Positions 37,369 through 48,917 of a stretch of DNA of 64,000 bases are shown here, one piece after another. A program made the translations under genes and the position numbers. The stretch spans positions 75,882,130-75,946,129 of the forward strand of contig CM035232.1 in assembly GCA_020226215.1 (NCBI GenBank), written 5' to 3'. Below the pieces are notes generated by a model. It ran no database searches. It saw only the letters and a list, made by a program, of their open reading frames with translations, and was not told the DNA's origin. The DNA comes from Sindora glabra (Eukaryota; Streptophyta; Magnoliopsida; Fabales; Fabaceae). Each line of letters opens with the position of its first letter. The first letter of the stretch is position 1.

Positions 37369-38770
37369 TGACGTAGCCCGCAAGTGCACGGGTTTAGTCG
37401 AGTTATAGTATAAAAGATATCGTCTCCACAAGGATTGAGTGATGAATACTAACTGAATTTCAAGGTAAATTATCTAGGTGTACTAATTGTGATTGTGAAT
37501 TAAGAGTAAAATGCAAAACAAAGTTCAATTATTAAAATGAAGCAAATGGAACTAGTATAAATTAAGTAAAGATTTAATTCAAATGGAGTGGAAGTGTACT
37601 CAGCTTTAGGGTTTCCTTGTACTATTCATTATGGAATGAAGATAATCTTCTAGCTAAATTTATTGTTAATTTAGATTGCTGGATTACCAAAAATAAGTTA
37701 TACCTCATTGCAAGGCTACTAGCTACTAACCAACAAGTAAAGTGCCCAGAATTTCTCTAGTAATCACTCACCTAGGTTGCATTAATAGTGTTTTGAGAAT
37801 CCAATTTTAGACATTTCATCTTGTGCAAAAGAATCCAATTAGCTTAATTCCTAAGTCTAATAGAGATTCCCAATGATTATGCAAGGTCTGATTAATTAAT
37901 TGATCATTCCAACCTAGAATCAACTAATCCTTTACACAAATCCAATATTCTGGAAGTATTGGGTCGTTGAATTACAAAATAGCATAATCAAATCATAAAT
38001 CAATAATAAATCAAGCTAAATTATTTTAAAATCGTATCCATAAATCCAAGAATAAGTCTACCCCAGTTGAGTATTGAGGTTTAGTGTGAGTTCATTACAA
38101 AACTAGCAAAAAATAAGAAAATAGAAAGGGGAATCAAACTAGTCATAAAGCTCTACAAATTCCTTGCTTGAATCTTCAATCCTTTGCTTGAATTCAATTC
38201 TCCAAGGCTAGCAGTCACCATCAGTGTCTTTGGACCTCTCCTAGGGTTTCTACTGACGGCTCTCCTTTTAATTTTCAGTTCTCCTCCTCCCCTTAGTGAT
38301 TCTTCATATAAAACTTATATGGGTAAAGTACACGGGGTATGACACGGCTCGTGTTGTACCCTATGTTCTTCTGCAAAGGTTGGGCAATATGATACACGGG
38401 GTCTGACACTCCCCGTGTTTACTTATGAAGGGTCAGGCAGTATGGTACACAGGTTATGACATGCCCCGTGTTGTACCCCGTGTTCTTCTGCGAGCAGCTT
38501 AGTGAGTCCTCGAAACACACAGAAAGATACACAGCCTTCCACACGGGGTTTGGGTACCCTGTGTTCTGTGTCAGATGAGCGAGTTTGCTTCGACTCCACA
38601 ATTTGCATGGTTTTGGCTCTGGATCCTTTTCTAATGCTCTAATGAGTCACTTCAAAACTTGAGAACAAAATATCAAGCATTTAAGTACCCTTTTTCAATT
38701 AATTTGCACAAGATACTAAGTAAATAAGTGATGAAACACATAAAATATAAGTGCAAATGTGCATTTATCA
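37369..38770 (-). repeat. 5' (right) LTR of Athila-like element
   Basis: On the plus strand it starts TGACGTAGCCCGCAAG and ends GTGCATTTATCA, 1,402 bp, almost the same as 26,193-27,597. The GC-rich module array lies at 38,329-38,570. Confidence 0.95.
38329..38570. repeat. GC-rich palindromic module array (right Athila LTR)
   Basis: Four units are collinear with those at 27,154-27,395, with a handful of substitutions, for example in the last unit (TTTGGGTACCCTG against TTCCCATACCCCG). Confidence 0.92.
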
Positions 38771-38775
38771 ATGAT
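38771..38775 (+). other. Target site duplication ATGAT (right)
   Basis: Exact repeat of 26,188-26,192, immediately after the terminal TCA of the LTR. Confidence 0.95.
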
Positions 38776-40486
38776 ACATAGAACTTAAGAGCTTCTATGT
38801 TGGTTACAAAGTGGATTTTTGCTTTAAAACTTTAATATAAAAAATGTATAATACTTGTAATATGTTCTAAAATAATGTATATTAGGTTTTTGTATAAAAA
38901 TCAAAGATTTACTTTAGGAATACATGGAGCACTCTAAAGCTACTAATGCTTTCTTTATATGAAATTACATTTCACTTTATATGAAAACATATTTCTATCT
39001 TTACTAATTTGAGCAGTATCTTTAGAGAAAGATTTATATGTTTCTTTCAAGATCTCTTCTTAGTAAATCCCCCATTTTGAAAACATTCCCTTTACTTCAT
39101 CTTTAAGAAGACTTCTCAAAAACTTTCTTTTCTAAAAAGAAGACTAAACAATCATTTTCCAAAAATTGACTCTTCTTTTTATTTCAAATTTTTTTTAAGA
39201 AAACCTTTTTAAACTAATCCACCATGATAAACATAGGATCAACATATCAACAACCACAAAACATATACATCTCACATATAAAATCTTCTTAAAAGAAAAC
39301 TATGAAGAAAAAAAGTAGATCTCCACTCACCTTTGATATGCTATCTTAGTTTTTCTACAAGGATATGAATTAAAGTTCATCATCCACAAAATATCATAAG
39401 ATTAGTATAAGATGCAAGAAAAGAATCATAAAAGGGAGATGAAACAAATCATTATCTTCCCCTCGAAAGATGATGGCCACCATTTTGCTTCTCTATAGGG
39501 AACATAAAAAATCTTCTAATATCCTACAATATCTTCAAATAAAATACATAATATCTAGGTGTAATATTCTCTTATTAGTACTCACATGACTTCACTCTCC
39601 ATATGCTTAATTTCTATTAAAATAATGTAATTTATTCATTTCATCTCTTTATAAAATCCAATGCAATATTCGTTCATTAAATGCTTCCACATGCTAATGC
39701 CTTTTTCTCACATGAATGACATGGTAAGGTCTTATTTGCTTTAAAATTCAAGCATGTGTTTCTAAGCTTCATAAAATAATACCCTTTACTCCATATCATC
39801 ACTTATACAATTATCTCTTTAAAAATGTTAATATTAGTCCATTACTTTTGGAAAATACCACTAATTTCTCTTTAATTCTGAAGAATGATAATGAATTCCA
39901 TAATCCATATACTAAAACTTTTTTGAATTTTCTTCATAAAATTACCATATACCTAAATCCATAATGCTAATTAATATTTAAGTCTAATTAAGCAATACTA
40001 ATGAGTGCTACACTTTTTTCTTCACTAAATTAGATCAAATCAAATTCTTTCTTTTTTTTAATAAAATAATAATGAAAACATATTTTAAGAAGAATAAAAA
40101 ATTTAGGCTTTTATCAAATTGTTATTGATAAAATTTATTTTGCACAGTTTTGACCATTTATACTATGTTCTTTGAAAAATCAAATATTCCCAATTTTGAT
40201 TCCATGGTGTGACTATGCATATCACCTTTTCTTGATAAATTTTCATAATTTAGATACTTAAATTTTCATAGGATATTTTTAAGTAAAAAAGCTTATGCTA
40301 TTCCAAGATATTGTTAACCTTGGTTCTTGAATACTATTAAAATAATCAAATTTTCCAAAATGAAAACTAATGAATTCTCTATCTATTAGAATTAGTGGAT
40401 ACTTCCAATAATTACTCATTAATAAAAATACATTCTATTTTACCTCTTTTTGGTTTTATCCTATTAGGTTTCCATTAGGTATTACA
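38776..40486 (-). repeat. 3' LTR (5'-side portion) of Tekay-like element B
   Basis: In minus orientation it begins TGTAATACCTAATGG directly after a purine tract and the end of a gypsy integrase frame, as a 3' LTR should. It continues leftwards and is split by the Athila-like insertion. The segment 38,776 to about 40,027 is matched in inverted orientation by 62,148-64,000. Shared phrases include GAGTGGA.ATCTAC.TTTTT, then TTCTTTTAAGAA, and TAGCACTCA.TA.GTATTGCT. No coding frame is present. Confidence 0.7.
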
Positions 40487-40500
40487 AGTTCTACCCTCTT
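40487..40500 (-). other. Polypurine tract of element B
   Basis: The minus strand reads AAGAGGGTAGAACT next to the LTR start. It follows GGGGATGAATTTTCTT, a pattern frequent at the end of Tekay/Del-like polyproteins. Confidence 0.6.
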
Positions 40501-42298
40501 AAGAAAATTCATCCCCATATTTTCACTAAACCAAATAAATTTTGATAGAATTGTCTGGGAAAAAGTTTTAGCAAATCTTTTCAAATAGTTTAGGATACTT
40601 TCCTTTCATATTTACTTTTAGTTCCTAAGTACTTCCTACTCATGGTGTTTCTCCAAATTACCTTGATTGTAGGTATTTCTTTAAATCTTGACTTTGCAAC
40701 TTGTCTATCTATTATCTTCATTAATTTTTCTACCTAGACCATCTTCCAATCTAACTTTATAAGTTCTTCTTTTAGTATATAGGATTCATTGAGGACACAC
40801 TTTCATAACATTGATACATGAAAGATAGAACATAATATTATCATGCTTTCTAATAAATGTAATTGGTATGCTACCTTTCTAACCTTCTTAGTTATCAAAT
40901 AAGGTCTAATATAACTTAGCGCTAACTTCCTTTTCTTATTAAAATGAATCATTCACTTCATCGGTATTCTCCTTAGAGTGTAATAGCATACTACTTTTGC
41001 TTATCTTGAACTAGATGTAAACATTTTCTAATAATTTGGACTTTATTCAATGTATATTCTTCCAAGTCTAGTCCTTTTATTTTTGCCTTTCCTGGTTCAA
41101 ACTAACCTATCAATGATCTACACTTTTTGCTATATAATGCTTTGAATAAAGCCATATGAATGCTTGCTTGATAACTATTATTGTAAGTAAATTCAACCAA
41201 ATATAAATACTTATCCTAACTTCCTTTAAAGTCTATTGTACAGGCTTTCAACATAACCTTCAGTGTTTGAGTTATTCTTTTTAATTGTCTATCCATCTAC
41301 AAATAAAATGTTGTACTTAAGCATAATTATATTTCTAATGCTTCTTGAAATGATTACTAAAAATGTGATGTGAATAGCTTTATATAATAAAAAATAAATG
41401 TAATTAGCATACCATGCAATGGTATGATCCAATATGAGAAAATCTAAGTATATTAAGATTTTGAGAACATTGTCTTCACTAGTAAGGAATGCATTATTTT
41501 TGTGAGATGATCTACAATCACACGTATAGAATCATAACCCTTGTTAGAATCTAGTAATAAAGTCCATCGTTATGCTCTCCTACTTCCATTTAAGAATATA
41601 GATACTTTAATGAAATCCTGTTGGGCATTGGTGTTTTGCTTTGCCTTGTTGACAAGTTAGACACTTGATTGTGTACTTAGTTATATCCTTCTTCATTCCC
41701 TTTTACTAATAAACATTTTTTAAATCTTGGTACATCTTTATTGGTTCTGAGTGCAACATATACAGTGATTTATGAGCTCTACTTATAACTTTTTTCCTTA
41801 TTAATTCAAGAATCCATAGCCCCTTTTTTATTTCTTATCACTTCTATATCATCAACTCTTCAATGGGTTTCGTCCTCTATTATTACCTTTTTCCTTCAAT
41901 TACTTATATTTAGCATCCTTTAATTGCTCCTCCTTGATCTACTCTATTATTATGGACTAAATCTTTATGAAAGCTATTTCCTTACTAACTTCTTCCTTCC
42001 ATGCTTTTCCATTTTTCCTTAGAATTTTTTTTACTTTTAACATTTGCTAAAATATTCATCTTTTCAAGATAGTGATGGATAGAATAATTGTAGTTCTTCA
42101 CAACCTCATCCAACATTTCTATTGTAAATTCTAGTCTTTTTGCTCAAAAATGTATTTTAGAATTTTATGATCTATATAGATCTTTTAAGTTATTTTATAT
42201 AGATAATGTTTTCAGATCTTCAAAGCAAATAGCCCTATTAGCATCTCTAAGTCATGAATTAGATGGTTTACTTCATACTTTTTCAACTACCTGGATGC
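40501..42298 (-). pseudogene. Element B integrase and C-terminal domain, heavily decayed
   Basis: Despite many stops, minus-strand frames show the gypsy integrase order: GMKKDITKYTIKCLTCQQGK (zinc-binding end, about 41,640-41,700), ITMDF (first Asp, about 41,560), and then the core in fragments. The end reads VRKVAYQLHL, IFHVSMLCKCVLNESYIL and TIKVIWRN (about 40,640-40,900), matching the G.VAYRL.L...IH.VFHVSMLRKY...VLWRN tail of Tekay/Del-type polyproteins. The catalytic triad cannot be confirmed. Confidence 0.7.
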
Positions 42299-42639
42299 TT
42301 AAGTTATAACTTTCCCATGTTGCATTAGCACACATCTTAATCTAATCCTTGATGCATCACAAATCATAGTGTAACCTTTAATGCCATCTAGAAAGATTAA
42401 TATTGGTGTAAAAGTCAAGCATTCCTTCATTTTCTGAAAACTTTTTTTGTATTCATCATTCCATGCAAACTTAGCTCTTTTATGCATCAAATTTGTCAAT
42501 GATGAGGTAATCTTTAAGAAATCCTTCATGGATCATCTATAGTATTTGGCCAATCAAAATTATGTATCTTCATCATTGTCAAAGACCTTGGCCATTTGGA
42601 TACAACTTTAACCTTCTAAGATCTACTTGGATTCCTCGT
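42299..42639 (-). pseudogene. Element B RT end and RNase H start
   Basis: A 76-codon open frame reads MKDFLKITSSLTNLMHKRAK, FAWNDEYKKSFQKMKECLTF, TPILIFLDGIKGYTMICDAS and LRCVLMQHGKVI. This is the gypsy RT-RNase H connection (F.W...C..SF..LK..LT.AP.L, CDAS..G.G.VLMQ). The catalytic Asp in CDAS is present. Directly to the right lies the terminus of the CACTA-like element, after which RT resumes at 45,617. Confidence 0.88.
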
Positions 42640-42649
42640 CACTACAACA

Positions 42650-43145
42650 AATTAACACTTGTGCCATAAATTATGCTATGAAAATTCAAAAATTGTGGCA
42701 ATTTTACCTTTTGCCACAAGAACAAACAAATTCAAACAAATGTCAAAAAAACTAAAAAATTTATGCCATAAGAAAAGTTTACCTTTAGCAAAATGTTACT
42801 TGTGCCACAAACTAAGTTACGGGAACACAATCTCTATGGTAAAGTATCACTTATGCTACATAAAAACTTTATTCATAGTAAAATATCAATTGTTCCACAA
42901 AACTAAGCGATGGGAATACATTCTCTGTGGTAAAGTATCATTTATGCTATAGAAAAATTTTACTTATGGTAAAATATCACTTGTACCACAAATTAAGTTA
43001 TAAGAACACATTCTCTATGACAAAGTATCACTTATGCCACAAGTACGCATTTCTTATGATAAAATATTACTTATTCTATCATATAAGTAAGAAAAATTTA
43101 TTTATAACAAAGTATTATTTATGTCATGAATTAATTTTATGATTA
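42650..43145 (+). repeat. Left subterminal repeat array of the CACTA-like element
   Basis: About ten loosely repeated units of 40-70 bp contain TATCACTTGTGCCACAAA, CTAAGTTA.GGGAACACA and TCTCTATGGTAAAGTA. Such arrays bind transposase in known CACTA elements, which is family knowledge. They are similar to, but not identical with, the right array at 45,360-45,610. Confidence 0.8.
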
Positions 43146-43723
43146 AAATCATAGTCAAATATATCATTTTTAGAAACTATACATATAAAAAAGATTATTT
43201 ATAATAAGTGCAATATGCTACAATATCATAGATAATAAAAAAATATAAATATTTATATATTATAGGTGTTTAGCAAATAATTAACTCATCAATTAATTAA
43301 CCCCAATTAATTAAAATAAAAAAGTTATAAAATATAATATTTTCAATTAACTGATTCATAAAATATATGCAAAAAGATAGAACTACCCACAAATTGTATA
43401 GTTATGTACTTTTATTATTTTTCTTAAAATAATTAAGATAGTAGTTGAACCCCAAACCTTAATATATATATATAAGAGTTCAATTATTAAGCTCTAAATA
43501 TTTTTATTTACATGTGTACCAAATTTAATATCTATTAGATTGTAATAGTTTTTCATAAATAATAAATAATTATTTAACTTTCCATCAATTAAATTTATAT
43601 AATATAACCAATATATATTAACAAAATAAATATTATAATATATGAAAGATTGTATTATATAATTATTCAATGAATTTAATTCTATACATAATAAAATTAA
43701 AATTAATAGGATTAACATATACA

Positions 43724-43852
<129 letters not shown>

Positions 43853-43994
43853 CATATGCAAATATTTTTTTAATTTGTTATTTAGTATAATTTTTAAAAT
43901 ATTGGTTAAACAAAAAAATTATTCAAGGCATAAAATATTATAAAAAATTATTTTTTATTACATTATATTATTCCTAAAAATGTATCAACAAAAA

Positions 43995-44042
43995 GATATA
44001 TATATATATATAGACACACACACACACACACACACACACATA
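43995..44042. repeat. Compound (TA)n(CA)n microsatellite
   Basis: About nine TA units, one GA, then about 14 CA units. It lies 150 bp from the (AC)n(AT)n tract, with the two motifs in the opposite order. Confidence 0.97.
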
Positions 44043-45068
44043 TGAAAATACTAAAGTCATTATATTATATATAAATAGTGTAATTTATGATATAAGTTAT
44101 AATAAATTTTATTATAAAAATATATAATAATAAGTTTTACATTCATCACTGTAACATTAACAAAACTTTCATTAAAAAATTGAAAATAATAATTATGTAA
44201 AATTATGTATAATTAAATAATAATTAAATTATTATCTTAAAAAAATTTAAGTAAATTATATTTAAAGGGGTGATATATATATAATAATCTAAATTTTTAT
44301 TTTATTTTTTATTAATTCCAGTTGTATTAATTTATTTCTTACAGATATTTTGTATTAATTTCTTTCCTTTTAAATAACAATTTAATTAATTTGGTTTACT
44401 CATTTGTAATTTTATTGATAAGTTAATGACTTAGTAAATGGAAGGATAAAAATTAAATATAAATAATGTATTAGAGATGAGACTAATATAAAAAATTTAT
44501 GAAGGTTTGAATGATTTAACTTATATTTGTGAATGATAAAAATATGTATCATAAATAAAAAATTAAAAGTAAATAATTTAAATTTTAATTTGTAATTAAA
44601 ATTTAAATATACATAATAATTTAAAGTTATGATTTGTAAGGATATCTATTTCATATAATTCAACTTTTATTGAAAGAATTTAAAAAAAATGATAAAAAAT
44701 TGCTTGAAAGATGTAAAAATTTTACTTTTATTTTGTAATGAATCAATTAATAATAATTAATGAAAAATATTAATAAAATAATAAAATTAACTAATTAATT
44801 ATTTACGAGAGATAAAAAATTTATAAAATATTTGTGAAGAATAAATTTGATATAAGTAAAATTAGTAATAAAACAAATGGGTTGGTTTATAAAAAATAAA
44901 TTTTAAAATAAAATTATAAAATATTTTAGTATTAATGTATTTTTATTATATATATTTATGTAATATTTTATTATATAATTAGTGTCATATGAGTATAGTT
45001 TTGTTTTTGAAGTTAGCTAGTCAATTAAAACTTTATATAAAATATATTGTATCATAATACTAAAGAAA

Positions 45069-45135
45069 CAAACTAGTGCAATGGTAAAGCATGACATTCC
45101 TTAGCTTGGAGATTCAGGTTCAATTCCTTGTAAAT
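45069..45135 (+). repeat. tRNA-like promoter boxes, possible SINE head
   Basis: TAGTGCAATGG (45,074-45,084) fits the Pol III A box and GGTTCAATTCC (45,117-45,127) fits the B box. The starts are 43 bases apart, the spacing of tRNA and tRNA-derived SINEs. The stretch between (GTAAAGCATGACATTCC, TTAGCTTGGAGATTCA) looks like a decayed tRNA body. It lies inside the CACTA-like element. I could not find a poly-A or poly-T tail or flanking duplications, so a chance match is possible. Confidence 0.4.
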
Positions 45136-45359
45136 ATAATTTGCTATTTCTAGATAAATAGAGTTTCAATGATTTATTCTAACTTGATATGAGTTAAAAG
45201 TATTAATAAATTTTAGTAGATGTGCAAATAAAATGATAGGATAGCATATGATTGAATTAATTAGATAATCAATTTAATTTAGATATATAAAAATTATTTT
45301 AGCTAATTACATTAGTTTTTATAATTATTTTATTTTTTACCATGATTTATTCGTGACAA

Positions 45360-45612
45360 TTTAAGTTACTAGCCACAGATGTACCTTTCTTACTACATTT
45401 GTACTCATGGTTAGAAGAATTTATTAGCCACAAGTGAACCCATGGTAAAAAAAATCATTTGTGCTACAAGACCTTTTTTCCCATGGTAATTTCCTTGCCA
45501 TGCTTGTGCCACGGGACCATTCAACTGATATTTCTGTAGCTAAATAACACAACCAATAAAATTTTGATCTTGTGCCATGATTTTAACCGTGGCACAAGTG
45601 TTAATTTATTAT
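45360..45612 (-). repeat. Right subterminal repeat array of the CACTA-like element
   Basis: Copies of TTAGCCACAAGTG, CTTGTGCCACGG, CTTGTGCCATG and CCCATGGTAA occur up to the terminus. They parallel the left array in motif but not in exact sequence. Confidence 0.75.
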
Positions 45613-45616
45613 AGTG

Positions 45617-46235
45617 TGTTTTGAAATGGTATATCCTAAAAAATGACCACTTGTCATTTAGAACTCATACTTAGAAAACTTAGCATATAATTGATGCTCT
45701 TGCAATGTTACCAAAGTATTCTATGAGTGTTGCATGTGCTTTTCTTCACTCTTAGAGTATACCAAAATATCATCAATGAACACTATGATGAACTTTTCCA
45801 AAAATGACTTGAACACTCTATTCATTAAGTCCAATAATGATGATATTATGTTCATTAACTTGAAAGACATCATTAGAAATTTGCAATATCCATAATGTGA
45901 AATGTCATCCTTGAAATATCTTCTTTCTAAATCTTCAACTAATGTTACCTTGATCTTAAATCGATCTTTAAGAAGCATTGAGCACCTTGTAATTGGTTAA
46001 ATAAGTCATTTATCCATGGCACTGGATATCAGTTCTTGATAGTAACTTCGTTTAATTGTTAGTAATTGATACATAGTCACATTGATCCATCTTTCTTGAC
46101 AAATAGAATAGGTGTACCCCATCAAGAAGTACTTAACTATATAAAACCTTTGTCTTTTAAGTTTTGTAATTGCTCCTTTAACTCTTTCAATTTTGTTAGT
46201 GTCATTTTGTATGGAAGGATGGATATCTAGTGTGA
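45617..46235 (-). pseudogene. Element B reverse transcriptase, N-terminal and central part
   Basis: In minus orientation from 46,235 the frames read LPYKMTLTKLKELKEQLQNL, then KDKGFI, WGTPILFVKKDGSM, LCINY.QLNEVTIKN and QLQGAQCFLKIDLRSR. A 77-residue open part follows (45,721-45,978, LMNRVFKSFLEKFIIVFIDD, then ILVYSK), where the catalytic FIDD is intact (Asp codons at 45,769-45,774). About ten stops interrupt the upstream part. The frame begins exactly where the protease-linker half at 60,691 ends. Confidence 0.92.
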
Positions 46236-46402
46236 TACCCTAATAGAGTAAGAGAATTTAAGAAGAAAATTGGAATAGGAAATTATTCTAACATAAAGTA
46301 ACAATGAAGTCGAGTAAAATTTGGCTAAACCATAAAGATAGATTAAGGATATATCTATTTAGAATTTTTGTCAAACTTAAATTAGGCATTATTATGGGTT
46401 AA
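46236..46402. other. Unassigned 167 bp between element B and LTR-like block
   Basis: It starts TGTGATACCCTAATAGAG and lies between the broken edge of element B's RT and the TGTCATGACC terminus at 46,403. It is not part of the polyprotein, because the reading frames on the two sides of the 14.5-kb block join directly. It may be a remnant of another LTR. Confidence 0.4.
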
Positions 46403-48451
46403 TGTCATGACCTAATTTTGATCGTAGTCGATGTAGATCCCATTATCGGTTCCCACAAGCCTTAACTATTTTTCGCTCTTTCTATCTAATGGAAGTTACC
46501 AAGTTTTAAGGATTTAAAAATTTTACAAAAAAATGAACAAAATCTCTGTTATTTTTGGAAACTTTCCAAGGGTCACACACCTTAAAATACAGAACATGTA
46601 CTATTCAAATACTATAAAATCATATACATACATCATACAACATAAATCTCAAGATAAATACACAAATACAAGTTCAATACAATAACTATTGGATCAGCCA
46701 CAACTTTATTTTAAATGTTGTTCCTAATTCAAGATGATTCCAACTATCAAATCTTCTGGTAAGACGGTCTTGATTCTCCATGGATATTACAAAGCTTAAA
46801 TCAAAATCCTAAAAACATGAAAATAAAATAGAATGAGTTCCAAGAACTCAATGAGCATATATCTACTAATATTTGTCCACATATTCGTAAGTTAAACATG
46901 TATTAAATAAAAATGTTAACAAACCCATATTTTCCTAGATTTCTGAAACATGCCAAACTAGGCCTGTAACGGAGTTTTCCTGCATATAACTCAATATTAT
47001 AAACTATCCATTCTAGGTAAATATCACAATCATAAATAGCCATTAAGATTAATATGAACAATTCATCTCATTCACATCAAGCCATTACAATCATGTTAAA
47101 CAAGGACATCTATCCACAAATAGAAACTTCAATATCATAAAACATCACGTAATAACTACAATAGCCATACATGTAGCTACTATCTCATTTCAAGGCCATT
47201 TCTATGCTCTTCAACTATTCGCTCGGAATTTACCATCTAGTTCTCGCATTAATTCTATGTCCTTCATATGTTTTATTGGGAATCCTTTGTCCAACTTTTA
47301 CACTTTCAATCACCATTCATAGTTTCCATTGTCACTACTAGCATAATCCTCACATACTATCCCTAGGAAGGCTCAATTCTCATATCAAAATAATCCATAA
47401 GACTTTCAATGCAAACTTGTTAATCTGCCATTAAACAATATCAAACATAGTGCAGCACACAATTCATCATTAGGTAGAGTTACCATAACCACGCTTTCGC
47501 TATGTACTCTGAACTATTAACCTCCATTCAAATAGCCAAATACTATTACTATATGAAATTAAGAACACCTATGAATGCAAGTATATATATATAGATACAC
47601 ATGAACTTAAAGTTAGTAATAATAACAAGATGATTATAATTCATGATATTTAAATCATATTATTTAAATAAAAATACAGTAGTGAGATATATACTTATCT
47701 GGTAATTGATCCATCCTTGGGAGTTCTGAAGCACTCATTTTCATCTTTATCACCATTTCTCCCTATTATATAAATTATAAGGATGACTTATCAACGTGTC
47801 ATATTTTTCCATATTATTTCTAAATTACTATTCCATGATTTATTCATAATATTTTAATCATCCACAATACTTCTCATCATCATTTATTAGATCAATCATA
47901 GAGACAGACAAGGCATCTAAATGTGAGGATTCTTGAAATAAGCCATATAGATAAGTTATTAGCAAGTTTCTTATGTATCATTATCCATCTCAAAAATACT
48001 TTCAAGATTGGGCCTTCTAAAATAAGTAACCACACTATAGCATTTTAATTCAAGGTGCTAGCTATTATAAAGAGTTATAATCAATGTTATGAATTAAGAA
48101 ATGGATTTGATTAGTACCTATAGCAGCAAAACTATCAGGGTTTATGGCTAATCTTGACGATATTCATGAACTAGGCATACACGAATCAAAGAAAATTTGA
48201 ACAAAGCTTAAAGTTGCGAACTAGAGTAAAATTACGGTACTTTTGATGACTAGGGGAACCACCACTGGTATTGCCAACAACAAAAGATGCCACCTCTTAA
48301 TATATATAGAAGAATAAAGCTCATGAGAGCTAACACCCAAAAGAGCAACAATGTCAACCGTCAGAGAAGAGGAGGAAAAGCAACACAACCGTTGACGACA
48401 GCAAAATAGTGGTTCCGGTCTGTTGTATAGCTATCGTTCATAGCTTCCTTT
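46403..48451 (-). repeat. LTR-like sequence, minus orientation, starting TGTCATGACC
   Basis: The edge TGTCATGACCTAATTT is an inverted copy of the block's other edge (60,675-60,690). In minus orientation it has a TATA-like stretch (complement of TTAATATATATAGAAG, near 48,298-48,313) and a CTCATTGAGTTCTTGGAACT motif (about 46,830-46,855), typical of the 3' part of Tekay-like LTRs. No coding frame is present. It is interrupted at 48,456 by the copia element. Confidence 0.5.
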
Positions 48452-48456
48452 TCTCC
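48452..48456 (+). other. Target site duplication TCTCC (left)
   Basis: TCTCC precedes the LTR start TGTAAAAT and is repeated exactly at 56,540-56,544. Confidence 0.95.
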
Positions 48457-48897
48457 TGTAAAATATAGATGTGGGGTACACCCATAATAGGGGACCCACA
48501 TCTTTCACATATTAAAAGGAAAAAGAAAATTATTTTTAAATTCAAAATTTTGGAGGTGGTTATTCTGATAACCACCTGCCCCCCATTTTTTTGAAAGTGG
48601 GAAAACTATTAGTGTAGTTACAGAGCCATGATCAGAAGAGGGACAAAAACTGCAGTGTTCAATTTTTTTAGTATATAGAATCAAAAAAGTACTGCTCTGG
48701 ACTTCCCCCCTCTCTCTCTATTCTATGTACGAATGTAATTTGGGTATTGGGTGAAATTATCGTGAAACTCAAGCAGGGAGTTCAGTGTGATTCTTGTACA
48801 CCGTGTGAACCAGAGCATCAGAGTAGAAATCAACATCATTTTCGAATCAAGTAAGTAATTCTGCATTAAAATTCTTCGTATTGAATTTTTTCCTACA
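48457..48897 (+). repeat. 5' LTR of copia element
   Basis: It starts TGTAAAATATAGATGTGGGG and ends TTTTTTCCTACA. It matches 56,094-56,539 closely. It contains the hairpin AGGTGGTTAT.CTGATAACCACCT (about 48,553-48,576), a CT-rich tract (48,703-48,720) and a consensus splice donor GTAAGT at 48,851. Confidence 0.95.
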
Positions 48898-48917
48898 TTA
48901 GTATTAGAGCCAGGTTA
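48898..48917 (+). other. Primer binding site, initiator tRNA-Met type
   Basis: TTAGTATTAGAGCCAGGTT lies directly after the LTR end. It is close to the TGGTATCAGAGCC site complementary to plant initiator tRNA-Met, with two transitions. Confidence 0.85.

Larger units (their letters stand above)
26193..38770 (-). mobile_element. Complete Athila-like Ty3/gypsy retrotransposon (12,578 bp)
   Basis: The element is bounded by LTRs of 1,405 and 1,402 bp and flanked by ATGAT duplications. In minus orientation the order is 5' LTR, PBS, gag, protease, RT/RNase H, integrase, a long spacer, an env-position ORF, 3' noncoding region, PPT and 3' LTR. The order, the DLGA protease motif, the integrase-end block complementary to GGTTGCCTCCTAAGAAGC, the post-integrase ORF and the overall size point to the Athila group. 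The LTRs look only a few percent apart by eye, so it is the youngest clear gypsy insertion here. Many stops and frameshifts make it non-autonomous today. Confidence 0.93.

Noticed and set aside
42659..43142. Plus-strand frames with repeated CYxxL/VKYHLC patterns
   Set aside because: Produced by the subterminal repeat array of the CACTA-like element, not a repeat protein.
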